The notes under the pieces were generated by a model. That model was not told the DNA's origin. It searched no databases and worked only from the letters and a program-made list of their open reading frames with translations. A stretch of 64,000 nucleotides of DNA from Panulirus ornatus. Taxonomy: Eukaryota; Arthropoda; Malacostraca; Decapoda; Palinuridae. The translations under genes and the position numbers were made by a program. The stretch is from the NCBI RefSeq assembly GCF_036320965.1, contig NC_092270.1, forward strand, positions 21,721,440 to 21,785,439. Direction: 5' to 3'. Shown piece by piece: positions 1-11,829 of this stretch. Each line of letters begins with the position of its first letter. Positions within the stretch are counted from its first letter, which is position 1.

Positions 1-472
1 GAACACATACACACAAGAGAACAATGACCAAAATGATACCTACAGAACAGAGATGGAGAGATCAGCAACATTATTAAGGTATGCAGATTGGGGATGGCTG
101 AAGAGAGGTGGAACCAGGTGAATGAATGAGACAGAAGCCTTCTGATTGTACTATCGTTAGCCTAGACATACAGGAGGAGTCGCCCACCTCAGACGTGTGG
201 GCAGTGTGGAACAGCTGCTCACATGAGACAATGACACCAGCTGTATGTAACAACCCATGCAGACGTTGGGTTGTTTGTAAAGTGGAATGTGTCTAGAACG
301 GAGCGGAAGAGGGGAATGATGATGATGATGATCATAATGTTTACGTTGTGATGAATTGAAGTAGACGAACAATTATGGACAGACACAGACGCACAGATCT
401 TGTACCCCATCCGTACGTAGCTATTACTTCAAACCTTCTAAGAAAAATAGAGTTTCTAATGTTCAACAAACT

Positions 473-474
<2 letters not shown>

Positions 475-532
<58 letters not shown>
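475..532. repeat. (GT)29 microsatellite
   Basis: Uninterrupted GT run. It lies about 70 bp beyond the inferred 3' end of the minus-strand retroelement that begins near 600, a position where several elements in this window carry a simple-repeat tail. Confidence 0.98.
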
Positions 533-533
<1 letters not shown>

Positions 534-833
534 TAGTCGTCTGAAGACAGACAGTATCATTTCATACATTTCTATTACCTGTTATGATAATGTATGTTGT
601 ACCTACACTCTATCAGTCATAGCGAGGCCCACGGACAACCCCATGGTTTACCTTGACCGCTTCAGGTGCCTTGGTGCAGGCCGTCAATATCACGTCGCCC
701 CCCATACACCACATCGCTCCAGTTCTTTCTATCCAGCCTCTTCACTAGACCTTCGTCTTTCTTTCCCCTTTGATCTCTTTGTTTCCACCACATTAATACT
801 GTGGGTCAGCCTCCCTACCCCTATCCTCTCCAT

Positions 834-912
834 ATACCATAACACCACATCCTCATACTAGAACCATAACACCACATCCTCATACTAGAACCATAACATC
901 ACATCCTCATAC
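834..912. repeat. 27-bp tandem repeat, about 2.9 copies
   Basis: Three nearly identical copies of a unit containing CCACATCCTCATACTAG. It lies between the 3' part and the reverse transcriptase part of the decayed retroelement. Confidence 0.9.
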
Positions 913-1508
913 TCTCTCACTAAGCTCTACAACTTTCCTTTGGGGTTGGCCATCAAGGAGTCATGTCAATCACTATGACCAACTGATTGACTCTCCACAA
1001 CCCACTATCCTCTAACCACCTGAACTCTACTGGGGTCCAACTCTACTGAGGGCCTAGTGACCAGCTGGGTGTACATAGCAACGGCAAGAACTGGCCATAA
1101 AAAGAAAACTTATGTTTTCCAACTTTTGATAAGGATTCAGCAGATATGTTCCTTTCTCCCTCTCTCACCAAACCGTCCATAAACACATCAAACAACCTTG
1201 AAGCAGCTCCACCTTCGCTGAGAACCATTCTTTCTCCTGTCTTCTTACTCCCACACACGCCCCACGCGTCAAGTAAAATCATCTAATTCCCTTTTTGTAA
1301 TCTTTCAGTTACCCTAATCATCCTCATCTCCTTCCACTGGATGCATCTTTGACCGCTGTCATACACTTTTCCTCATCTCTTCAAACTTGTCTCACACACA
1401 TTCTACAAAGCAAACACCTGGCCCACACTCCTCCAACGTGTTCTGATATCATATTGTTCTCCCTCAGTCAAGTACTCCGTACACGACAGGATCCTCTCAG
1501 TCAACACT

Positions 1509-1510
<2 letters not shown>

Positions 1511-1565
<55 letters not shown>
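1511..1565. repeat. (CA)27 microsatellite
   Basis: Uninterrupted CA run that separates two reverse transcriptase blocks of the decayed element spanning 600-2575. Confidence 0.98.
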
Positions 1566-1567
<2 letters not shown>

Positions 1568-2575
1568 TACCCTACATACGTAAGAGAACTATATCGTTTA
1601 TCATACGAATGATAGTCGTCTTTTCCTCTTAATGGATATGCTATGAAATATATATACTGTGAGCTGTGCGAGTCCTTACGTTTCTCAACCATACGTACGT
1701 ATGAATAACAATTCATCGTCATCATTGTCACCACTTCAGTGTAAATCTGTTCTGCAATCCCCGTCACAACCTGAATTATACAACAATTCATCATTCCCCA
1801 CCACAACTACAACAATCTATCTTGTTTTAGGCTTTCGCTTCGTCTTTCATCATCATCATCCCATTCGCTATCAACTGGTTCACTCCGCTCATTCTTTAAG
1901 CTCATCACATCTACCTCCATATTAACTTAAACATTCAACAGTCCTCAAGAACTCTCTTTCCATTTCCATGTCACATCTCTGTCTACTTCCTCATCTGTTC
2001 CTTTCACTGTCATCCCCATCTGTCTTTTCGTATTCCTCTTATATTCACCTACCCCAAAAGCGTTTTCTTATTCTCTCTTCAATTCATCAATGAGCTCTCT
2101 CTTCTCATCTCTCATTTGTTCTCTTTTTCAGCTCTCATACCTAGCTTTCTCTTGTATTCCTCCTGTCTCTCCGTTCTTTCCTAGCAGATACAATACACTC
2201 ACATTCTCTGTTTCAATAACGATTTAACTTCTTCATTTAACCATCTACCTCCTTTCTCATACATCCATATCCCATCTTCTATATACCGCATACGTCACCA
2301 ACACATACAGTTTTCTGGGATATTTTCCTATGATTTAATCTCCTTTCCTCTTACTCTATGTTGTTCTTTACTATACGTCTCCCTGTAGCTCTGCATACAA
2401 CCGACCCCCATTTTCAAACTAGCTCACTTCCATCAGTTCTTTCGTACATGTCATTTTCTCTCTTCCTAAATCCACTGCCTAGTTCCATTCTCACCTCCAC
2501 CAAATACCCATATGTTCCTCCTAATTGCCGTCTTTCTCAACACGTTCACATCCAACAGCTCACTCTTGCTTGATA

Positions 2576-3818
2576 ACCCTTAATGTGATTGGCTAAGCGA
2601 ACTAGTCTTGACGTCACTGTATTACACTTAGTCGTAGCAACGAAGGAGGACCTTGTAGATGATGTCTTAGATAAGGAGGAGTTTGCTATGAGTGATCCTC
2701 GAGAAGATACTGTTCAGCAGTGTTCACTGCTGCACTGTAGGCCAACATGACGGCCGTGAAATAAGGAAAAGATACGCAGTTTTACACTGCAGATTATAAT
2801 GGTCTTTACCCCCTCCCCCCTTCACTCCCTAAACTACATAACAATTCATCACTCCCCACCACTCCCGGAGATATACAACAATTCATCAGTCCCCCAAGAT
2901 TATTTCCTCACTTATTTAGCGTGGCAAAGAAAATGGGAAGAGGTGGTTTGATAAAGGTTTTGAGATCGATCAAAGGTTTTGACAGTCTTGACCCGAGCCC
3001 AGTTGTCTAACTTCACTTGGAATGAGATACAAACTCGTGGTCAAACGTTTTACTTCGAACTAAACAAAATATTTCTTCCTAAGCATGATTGTTGACATAC
3101 AAAATAAAATAGTAAATACGTTTGAAAATCACAAATACTTCGCTTCAAATTCATGACTGACTTTATTTGCTTTTCTGTAGATGTAAAGTTTCTAAGTATT
3201 TTCCTGTTTTTGTTCTCTTCTTCTATTGCAAACAGAATCGAAAACACCAAGTGGTTTGTTACTATTTGCATTCAATTGAATTCCTTGTTCAACAAAGTCT
3301 CCTTCGTACACATATTAATCAGAACATAATCCAGTAATCTATTATGACCTTTGTCTCAACTAATTCACTTATGGAATCATCTTAGGTCAAATCCCAACTT
3401 CGTGAACACAATTCCTCTTTCATCTCACAACTCGACAACCTTTTTCCCATTTTCATTGACGCAGGAATTCAGCGTCCACTTATTCATAATCGTCAAGTCA
3501 TGAACGCCATGTTGCTCCTCGTGTCCTCTCCAGCCCTCACATCTTCAGGTTACAATGTAAACACTGGATGTCTGCATGAGGGAAAACCTCATCTATAGAA
3601 TCCAATCTCATTTCTTGTCATCCATTGATCATTTTGCACTCAAATCGATGGATTGATCCCACTTTTCCTGAACAAAATAATCTCTCAGAAGCACTTATAT
3701 ATCTGCCAGGATTCTCAAGTACCCAAGAAAAGCATTTCCAACGTACCCAAGATCCTTGAAAATATCACTTATCGTCCACAGAACTGCTGGATGGACCCAA
3801 TATCCTTGACCATGAAGC

Positions 3819-3822
<4 letters not shown>
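2576..3822. other. Low-copy stretch, no gene seen
   Basis: No coding signal recognised. Around 2828-2890 a short phrase containing ACAACAATTCATCA occurs, also found near 1778-1800 in the adjacent retroelement relic, so small fragments of repeats may be present. The remainder looks like unconstrained intergenic DNA. Confidence 0.5.
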
Positions 3823-3914
<92 letters not shown>

Positions 3915-3929
3915 CTGTGTCTGTGTCTG
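3823..3929. repeat. (GT)n microsatellite, interrupted
   Basis: About 107 bp of GT with a few A and C interruptions, ending in TGTGTC triplications. It is followed 60 bp later by a CA tract on the same strand, so the two tracts are mutually complementary. Confidence 0.97.
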
Positions 3930-3987
3930 GACCTCGCTGTGGTGGCTTTCAAGGGCCTGCCTCCAGCCACAACCACTTGTCCCCAAA

Positions 3988-3989
<2 letters not shown>

Positions 3990-4050
<61 letters not shown>
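3990..4050. repeat. (CA)30 microsatellite
   Basis: CA tract opposing the GT tract at 3823-3929. Cysteine-valine and histidine-threonine reading frames here are simple-repeat artefacts. Confidence 0.98.
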
Positions 4051-4052
<2 letters not shown>

Positions 4053-4099
4053 TAGTCTGTTTTTAACTCCACCATGAACACCGTCTCCCCCCCCCCCCC

Positions 4100-5565
4100 A
4101 TATCCCCCCAAACCCCACCATGCAAAGTTAGCGAGTTCGAAAGCCGGACGTCCTCGCCTCCTGTACTATAACGGTACCTCTTCGTATATGATGCAGTTTG
4201 GATGATGAATAACGTCTGCAATGGAGTCAGAGGGATCTTTTTTTGGCGTTTTTTTTTTTATATAACTTCATCCATCTCGGAGAGGGCCATCATCACTACA
4301 CCTCACTATCATCTCACAAACTACTGGATACATACGAGGTATCAACACTACTAGGTCACACTTCCTTATCTCTATACTTATCTTCCATCTTCCCTTCCGT
4401 TGATACGGGTCAGTCGGCCACATACCCGCTGTTCATCTCACACGGGCCAGCAGTGTGGGCCAAGTGGCCAGGTTAAGGTGTTCCGTGTGCCATGTGGCCA
4501 ACTTAGGGTATTCCGTGGGCCAAATGGATAGCTTATGACAGTAGAGACAGCAAAGGCCATCGCAATCCTTCACGAAGACCATCTGGTATTCGCTATGCAC
4601 ATATATTCACCCCAGCCTTAGCCAGGTACGTATTCATCGACCAGCCAACTGGGGAGGATGAACAGCTAGGTTGGGTGTGGACCGAATGCCCCTGTCCTAG
4701 ATTCAAACTCTGGTCGGTTCGCGACCCTAGTGAGCGACGAGATGAACATAGACTAATCATTCATCTTGTACAGATAATCAAAACGCTGGGGAGTAACATG
4801 GGTCTATTTAAACGCCTCGTCTGAAACTTGGGTCAAGTCACTCACAGTCTACCTTGTGGAATGTCTGTGATCTTTACCAGTTTAGATACAGTCTTTCAGC
4901 CGCTTCCTACGACTGTACATCATCATCTGGGGTTGTGTGCCTCATCTGCTACATCTTCTACAAGACTACACTAGTCATTTACTGTCATTTCTCCTCAATT
5001 CATCCATGTACGTTTCTCTACTCCACATTAAACTACATGTTACTGAACATATTCCCTTCACAAACAGGCTAGAAGGGGTTTTTAGAATGTTCATGTTTGT
5101 AATCCTTTGTATTCCTTTGTTTCATAATGGCGCTTCATACAAGTGAAGTTTCAATTATCATTTTTTTTTCATTAGATATTTCCCCCACAGCTTAAATACA
5201 AACCTCAGAGATTGTAATTCACTTCAATGATCAACAGTCATGTGATTCTCACCATTGTTTTACATTATATCGTTCATGTCCCAACATATCCCATCATTCC
5301 CAACAACACTCAACGGCCATGAGTAAATGGATGCAGATGTAGCGTACAAAGGCCTGGTCCTTTAAGCTAGTCCCCCCCCGTAATGGCCTTAGAATATCTA
5401 TACCCATCACTTAAGTGTGTTAAAGACACAGGTTAACATTTTGACATGGTTACACGAGTTGGTTTCTTCACTACGGTCTGTCAAATTGGACTTTATGAGG
5501 AAAGTGTTATAAAACAGGAGTATTAAGGATTGGTAAGTCATTCTTAGAAGTATTGTGAATCATTT
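4100..5565. other. Low-copy stretch with a degenerate 31-bp repeat and a possible SINE relic
   Basis: At 4453-4540 three diverged units of about 31 bp share GTGGGCCAA and a TATTCC/TGTTCC phrase. At about 4617-4740 the phrases TTCATCGACCAGCC and GGATGAACAGCT are followed by GATTCAAACTC, a decayed complement of a tRNA B box. This resembles arthropod tRNA-related SINE material, but I cannot confirm it. Nothing else is recognised to 5565. Confidence 0.3.
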
Positions 5566-5670
5566 AGGACAGTTTGTGTGCTGGAGAATGTCTGTTAAAA
5601 GGACAGTCTGTGGACGGGAGATTGTCTTTGAAGAGGACAGTTTTTGGACGGGAGAATGTCTGTTAAAAGT
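5566..5670. repeat. 34-bp minisatellite, about 3 copies
   Basis: Units begin AGGACAGT at 5566, 5600 and 5634 and share GGGAGAATGTCTGTTAAAA with a few substitutions. Confidence 0.85.
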
Positions 5671-5908
5671 CACACAAAAACCTGCTAGGGTAACTGGGAA
5701 AGGATTCCATGGTGATCATCACATGGAGTAAGGGATGGACTGGACCTGGCCAGTGGTCGGTAAAATAAAGTACAGTGATGCAGAGGATGATGTGAGGTAA
5801 TGATGCGCTAGTGAGGATGGTTGTGAAGGATGTACATATTACAGGCATTACTTAGAATATATCCTCCACGTGATTGGGTACAATGCGCCACAGTAGGGGC
5901 GTGAGGGC

Positions 5909-6040
5909 AGGGTATTCAACAGCACCTGTGGAGGCAGCAATATTCAACAGCATTTGAGGGTAGTGGGCATTGAACAGCATTTGAGGGTAGGGGACACTGA
6001 ACAGCATTGTAGGGTAGAGGGTATTCAACAGTATTCTACC
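5909..6040. repeat. Diverged 28-31-bp minisatellite, about 4-5 copies
   Basis: Units are variants of GAACAGCATTTGAGGGTAG alternating with a TTCAACAG form. Substitutions and small length changes indicate an old array. Confidence 0.75.
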
Positions 6041-8680
6041 AACACCATAAGATAAACATTTCTAAAAACATGGTTAGTCCCCATCGCTTTATGTCTGTTG
6101 TTTTCTCTAATAATTGTCTGTTCAAATTACTCAATTATTAAAAAATCTTATCCTTATCTAATCCCATTATATTAATCAATGTTCAAAAGGCACTTCACCT
6201 CGTTTTGAAATGGCTACTTAATCTTTTTGCTTTACATTCATCTCTTCCTGAATTCTCATTTTTGTCTTATGTATATCTAGTTCATTTGTTATCTTTTCTT
6301 TCTCATTTTAGGTTCATGTGCATTGTCTTCGTGACATTTTTCACCTCCTCTTCCGATGTCAAAATCGGCATTCTTATTTCCTGCTTCAGACCTGTAGTTT
6401 TCATTCTTCTTTCTCTAGCTTCAATAACGTATTCAGATTCTAATCCGATCATACCAGGTCTAGGTCGTGTTCGTTAAGGTTCCAAAACCTGTTTTGGTCG
6501 AGTTTAGTCAAAGTCCTGGTTCAGATATTTCAAGTCCAGACCATTGATTGCCAAACTTCCACAAAGGCAGTGATTTTTATCTACCTCTGGTTTACAGATG
6601 TTCAATTTTCATGTTATGAACCAACATATACAGAGCCATGAGTTAACATGACTCACAGGCGTGTGTATGCTAATTCCTCACATGCTGTTTCAGTGTTTCT
6701 TGAACTGAAGGTAAACATTGATCTCCGCTTCTAACTTTGGATGAGACATGTCGTATATCATCTCTACTGTACAATAGTAGTAATACATATACATTGGTTA
6801 TAACTTGTGAAGCTCTCTACATACATCGAAATTAATCAACATTAAAATCAACAAAGAACGTATTTATCATCTTGCAAGACTGTAATGAGATCATCTAATG
6901 TTCCTGGCAGTAAAATCAGATAAGATCTGATCAATGTATCAGTGTATGTTCAGAAAACTACATCACTTGTGTAATAATGGGTAAAATAACAATTGGGTAT
7001 TAACACATTCATTCTCAAACTGGAAACACCACTCCCTCAGTTTACATCACATTTGTGAATCTTCCTTGTTTACTCCTATCAAACATCAAAGTGCTACCAT
7101 TATACACTACAGTAACAGAAACGTGTTAGGTCACATCACATCGCCTTCTCCATCCTGGGAACCTCACATACTGAACACAACACAGTCTGCTTCCCCCAGA
7201 CTGAGGGAATGTTGTTCAAGACCAGCAAGTGATTTCTATTCGGGGCAGCTTCCCATATCAACAGAGGCCTTATTTACCCCAGTTTGGAGATGTGAACACA
7301 TTTCTGGGACTGTTCTCCCTCCGTCTGATCAACTCTCTCATCCTATCACCTCTCTTTACCCATTCCTCTATCCTCCCCCCGTGTTCTCCCTCCTTATTCG
7401 TTATCACAAAGATCTTTAACAAAGTCCTAACATACCTTAGATGGACTCGCCTCAAACTTCAACCAAAATTTGGTTCGTCTATGGCTAATAAATCCTGTTA
7501 TCTTCTAAACAAACATCAAAACCCACCAATATGACTTCACAGCTTCTCCTTCACGTCAAAACAACTTTAGAATCTTCCAGCTCTGGTGCTCACACAACCA
7601 CCATATTTTCATTAACCTGTACGTAAATATCTGTCGTTTCTAAAGTCTTATATTCTTATTTCGATCCTCTCACACTCTAACATACGTCTCCTCTATATTT
7701 GGAGATACTTTATTATCTTTGGTCAACAGTGTATCATCAACTGATGTTATTGCCGAAACAGATATCGACTATCTAGGATTGCTTCATGATACACCTGGGA
7801 CTCCATGTTGACACTATTAATGATACTTGGACCTCAGCGTCACACGAGAGTATCCTCTTACCAAAGGTTCCAAACCTGTTTCACGATCTAGTTATCCCGT
7901 TTGATCTGGTGACGTGGTGTTGTATACCTTACTGACAACCCGACCCTCTGCTCATTTTGTGATCCACCGCAATATTTAGTCGTCTATACTCCTTGTCACC
8001 CCTCACACAGGCGTCCTGTTCCCTCTCCTTCACAGGTCATGTTGTGTGAAGATGTAAAGGGAAGACGATACAACATTACCTAACACTCAAAGGAATTTTT
8101 GGAGGAAATGCTTCAGGCGACGTCTACAACATCACCACAAAAAAGTTCATTAAGTTGTCGGGTTCTTCATTTCTCAGATTCGTAAAACATTTATCATTTT
8201 CATGGTTGCTGTTATTTTTGAACGCAAAAGTTTTAAGCGGAACAGATTGTCTTGAAGGTTTTACGTCAGTGATTTAACAAGTCGTGGTATTTTGAGCAGT
8301 AGACAGGTAGATCTGAGCATGGTAAGGTCCCCATCCTTCACCTCAACTGATGTCAGACTTCATCAAACTCGTGTCTATAGCGATTGGGGATGAACAGCTT
8401 TTTGTGTATCTTCACTGTGGATGATTCTAAGCTGGTATTTGCAGCGGTGAGTTCAGGTGGGATGGCTGCTATACGACGTCTCTGTTTTTGGGTGAGGTGA
8501 GTTAGAATATCAAGTGACATGTCTGGCTCCAGAGATCAGCTCGGGTTCTTCCTTGAGTGTTCTTCCCCATACGTTCTGTAATCATGCACGCCCTTCTGAA
8601 CTTGTGTTTGTAATTGCCTGTTCATAATGTATGGAAGGGAGTTCTCCACTCTTTAGGCTTCCTGTTTTGAACTGGAGGAT
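6041..8680. other. Low-copy intergenic stretch, no gene seen
   Basis: AT-rich DNA without a recognisable domain. Reading frames of 60-117 codons exist (for example 7066-7419 on the plus strand), but their composition is that of random pyrimidine-rich DNA and no motif could be identified. Confidence 0.5.
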
Positions 8681-8685
8681 GTGTG

Positions 8686-8736
<51 letters not shown>
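8681..8736. repeat. (GT)28 microsatellite
   Basis: GT run with one C interruption near its left end. Confidence 0.98.
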
Positions 8737-8737
<1 letters not shown>

Positions 8738-9260
8738 ACTATGTGTCTATATGTCCAAATGTGTGTTTTTGTACGTCTTTGTTCAATCCCTGTAGAACAT
8801 TTCATTTCCTCCTCTCTCGTTTGCCAGAACTTACAGAAGATGGAGGTAAGGTTGTCTCCTAATGTGGAGACCGACAACCAAAGACTAGATGAAGTGTTGG
8901 CCATTTCATTATAGCATCTCATCACATACAATTCTAATTTCATCCCTTTTTCTCGTCTTGTAAGAGAGGCTAGTCACTGTGCTTCGATGATTCACGAATT
9001 ATTCTAAGTCTTAGTTTCGTGAGAGATCCATATCACTAGGTTCAAGCATCATTATCAGCCATGATATCACTCTCTAATTGATTTGCTGAAGACAGAGACG
9101 AATTTAAGGAGGTGACGTCACAGTATTTCGGTATAGGGTGAGGTGATGATGTGCGAATGTGTGACCTGACCACACCCTAGTGTTGAGGAGGAGCTGCTGG
9201 CCTCGCTGGATTAAGTCACCTCCATGAACGCATATGATCGAACCTCAATGAGCACATCAG

Positions 9261-9262
<2 letters not shown>

Positions 9263-9301
<39 letters not shown>
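9263..9301. repeat. (AC)19 microsatellite
   Basis: Uninterrupted AC run. Confidence 0.98.
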
Positions 9302-9304
<3 letters not shown>

Positions 9305-9504
9305 GAACGTCTGAACCTTCTTGAACGTCTGTGTGCCACAGACAACCACAAGCATGACCTGTAAACTACCTGACCTCAACCTCTGCTTCTTGTGAAGTGA
9401 TTGGTTCTTTGAAGAAGACCATAACAATAGGAATGTTGCCCTTGTTTTCCAGGGAAAGGGCAGTGATTGGGGAGGTCTCGAAGGTGTGTTGTGGCGGCGT
9501 CTCC

Positions 9505-9507
<3 letters not shown>

Positions 9508-9597
<90 letters not shown>
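9508..9597. repeat. (GA)45 microsatellite
   Basis: About 90 bp of uninterrupted GA, one of the longest purine-pyrimidine tracts in the window. Arg-Glu reading frames across it are artefacts. Confidence 0.98.
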
Positions 9598-9599
<2 letters not shown>

Positions 9600-10520
9600 G
9601 AGTACCTATGTCATAGTTTAGCCCAAAGGTAATTCTGGCTCACGGCCATTTTGCGTAATTCATAACACTATCTCTGTCTACTACGACGCTCAGATGATGC
9701 GTTTATCAGGGAAGGTTTCGCTATAAGTCAAGTTTTCTCTGAAATGTTTTCTCTTGTTGTTTTACACATGTGTTTTCTGTTTCTCCAGGTAGCGCTCTGA
9801 AGAATCATTCCATCAAATGAACCTGGACATTAACTTGGACTCTTGTATATTATTGTTTGATACGTATTTAGGCTTTTCGAATGAAGTCGTACTGTAGTCT
9901 GGATCATTCTGCCTTTACCTTGTTCAGTTACTTATAGATGCATGACCGTAATGGTGATGACCCCAGTGCGCTGCGCGACGCAGAGGATCATGTAAGATTC
10001 TCTTGTTTCTAAAGTGTTCAATTCCATTCTTCTCAAAGTTTATAGTTGGTCAAACGCTTCGATTCCTTCGACCTGGATGCGTTTCCTCACTTATAAGCAA
10101 TTCATTTATATTTCTGGGGGATCATACGATGTAGCAAGAGGCGACATTGCTTCTTATGTAAGCTTATTTAAACAGCTTGATCTTATTTGGCTCAGGGAGA
10201 GAGAGACAACAGGAAATGCCTTCCCATGAAGACTTCCTATGAGATTCCGCCATCAGGTAGGTTCATCAGGTAGGATCGGGGTCCTAGTCCAGGGCAGAGG
10301 GAGACTACACCAAGGTATGAGGATCGTCTTGGCTAAGGAGGGCCTACCGGTGAGGGATGAGGGAGGGAGAGGGAGAGAGACGTGTCGCAGGGAGGGGAAG
10401 GTAGAGGTGCGACGGTGACCAGGGAGAGCAAAGGGGGAAGGGAGCTTCACGCCAACACCAAGGTCAAGGTCCCACGGTTCGTGTTGCCAGGCAGACCCCG
10501 GGAGTGGCGTCAGGCAGGGA
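9598..10520. other. Low-copy stretch, no gene seen
   Basis: No domain or RNA gene recognised. It becomes purine-rich from about 10320, leading into the microsatellite-rich interval. Confidence 0.5.
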
Positions 10521-10521
10521 G

Positions 10522-10549
10522 GGTGTGTGTGTGTGTGTGTGTGTGTGTG
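10522..10549. repeat. (GT)14 microsatellite
   Basis: GT run, followed 50 bp later by a (GGA)n tract at 10600-10629. Confidence 0.97.
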
Positions 10550-10599
10550 GGAGGGGCATCCAGCGCGACCTAACTCACCGATGTACCGCTGGGGGCGCT

Positions 10600-10629
10600 T
10601 GGAGGAGGAGGAGGAGGAGGAAGAGGAGG
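10600..10629. repeat. (GGA)10 microsatellite
   Basis: Trinucleotide run with one substitution. Confidence 0.95.
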
Positions 10630-10783
10630 GGCGAGTGCACTTCACGGTAGCAGCTGGAGACAAGGAGTGCAAACCCGAGACGCGACAGCCACGGTTCGTC
10701 CCTGTTGGCTGGAGAGGACACATGGATGAGTCGTGGCCACATTGCGTTAAAAGCAGTGAAATAAGAAGCAGTGACGTATCACT

Positions 10784-10830
<47 letters not shown>
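10784..10830. repeat. (GT)23 microsatellite
   Basis: Uninterrupted GT run about 145 bp before the 42-bp minisatellite. Confidence 0.98.
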
Positions 10831-10831
<1 letters not shown>

Positions 10832-10975
10832 GTGATTGGGGAGGATTGATATAGATGGGTAAGGAGAGTTGATGAGGCAACCATAGGTGAGGGTGATGGA
10901 CAGGCAGGATGTAGCTGGTTGAAAGCGGACCAGTGGATGGTGAAGAGAAGGGCACAGTAAACTGTGAGGTATTAG

Positions 10976-11363
10976 TTGATGACGGTGGGTCACTGGTGCG
11001 TGCCTGGGTGGGTGATGTTGATGATGGTGGGTCACTGGTGCGTGCCTGGGTGGGTGATGTTGATGATGGTGGGTCACTGGTGCGTGCCTGGGTGGGTGAT
11101 GTTGATGATGGTGGGTCACTGGTGCGTGCCTGGGTGGGTGATGTTGATGATGGTGGGTCACTGGTGCGTGCCTGGGTGGGTGATGTTGATGATGGTGGGT
11201 CGCTGGTGCGTGCGTGGGTGGGTGATGTTGATGATGGTGGGTCGCTGGTGCGTGCGTGGGTGAGTGATGTTGATGATGGTGGGTCACTGGTGGTGAGTTG
11301 ATGATGGTGGGTTGATGATGATGGGGTTGATGAAGGTGGGTTGATGATATGGTGGGTTGAGAG
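10976..11363. repeat. 42-bp minisatellite, about 7.6 copies plus a collapsed tail
   Basis: Units contain GGTGGGTCACTGGTGCGTGC and GGTGATGTTGAT. The first five are almost identical; the next two carry a shared CACTGG to CGCTGG change and TGCCTGG to TGCGTGG change, so they were copied together. The array decays from 11297 into repeats of GGTGGGTTGATGAT. The period is a multiple of three, so frames stay open on both strands, for example a 14-residue DVDDGGSLVRAWVG repeat on the plus strand. I read this as a consequence of the period, not as a gene. Confidence 0.95.
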
Positions 11364-11539
11364 TGTCAGCAACATCCCAACCTCCCACCTCACAAATATA
11401 AACAGAAGGTTAAGTTCTCAACTCGTAATGATCAGGTACAAAATGCCTCGAACTTAATGACTTTCTACCCAACTGGCAAACAGTTTCTCTAAACAGCTGA
11501 ACAGCTGAAGTTTACCCATCAACCAAAGCAACCCTCCCA

Positions 11540-11540
<1 letters not shown>

Positions 11541-11612
<72 letters not shown>
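11541..11612. repeat. (TC)36 microsatellite
   Basis: Uninterrupted CT run. Confidence 0.98.
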
Positions 11613-11615
<3 letters not shown>

Positions 11616-11829
11616 AAACCTCGAAGCAGCACACAACATAACACACGCACACTTGAATCCTCCTCCCAGACGTCTTTCATTCCTGGCACCTTCTTTTTTT
11701 CAAGTGTTGACATTTCTCTGAAGCAAAAATGATTATCGGGAGAGAATTTCGCCTCTGGGCTCACATGTTGGTGAGGTGACGATCCATTGATATTTTCAAA
11801 CGCCATAGATCATTTCCTGGTTCATCATC

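Larger units (their letters stand above)
600..2575 (-). mobile_element. Decayed non-LTR retrotransposon, reverse transcriptase relic (copy 1)
   Basis: Read on the minus strand from high to low coordinates, the fragments fall in the order expected of one non-LTR retrotransposon polyprotein. First comes a basic linker before the reverse transcriptase (about 2570-1920), with a WLNEEVK motif like the W-N-[DE]-EV found there in such elements, ending in KWKES...GLLNV. Next is a segment (about 1500-1360) resembling the QxGF...VFALxxVCE part of the palm. Then comes SRLFDVFMDGLVRE (about 1200-1150), matching the family's SPWLFNxFMDGxxRE block. Finally, at about 640-760, there is a pyrimidine-rich 3' part shared with the relics near 11.85 and 39.5 kb. 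Many stops and frameshifts show it is dead. A (CA)n tract at 1511-1565 sits inside the former coding region. Clade assignment (RTE/CR1-like) is uncertain; the individual motifs and their order are what I can support. Confidence 0.68.

Noticed and set aside
3695..4121. Long Cys-Val and His-Thr reading frames
   Set aside because: They are translations of GT and CA microsatellites and occur at every such tract in the window.
7066..7534. Overlapping frames of 117 and 101 codons as a reverse transcriptase
   Set aside because: I looked for PxxW, QxGF and FADD blocks on both strands and found none.
9397..9621. Arg-Glu and Ser-Leu tract proteins at GA/TC repeats (also 11454, 32616, 34177, 42742, 44229, 60820, 61850, 62740)
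   Set aside because: All lie across pure GA/TC runs with no coding sequence on either side.
10253..11287. 344-codon minus-strand frame with His-rich repeats
   Set aside because: It is the 42-bp minisatellite plus a CA tract read in frame. The opposite strand is equally open, as expected for a unit without stops.
10976..11297. DVDDGG repeats as calcium-binding loops
   Set aside because: The spacing does not fit the D-x-D-x-DG pattern, and the repeat is a DNA-level minisatellite.
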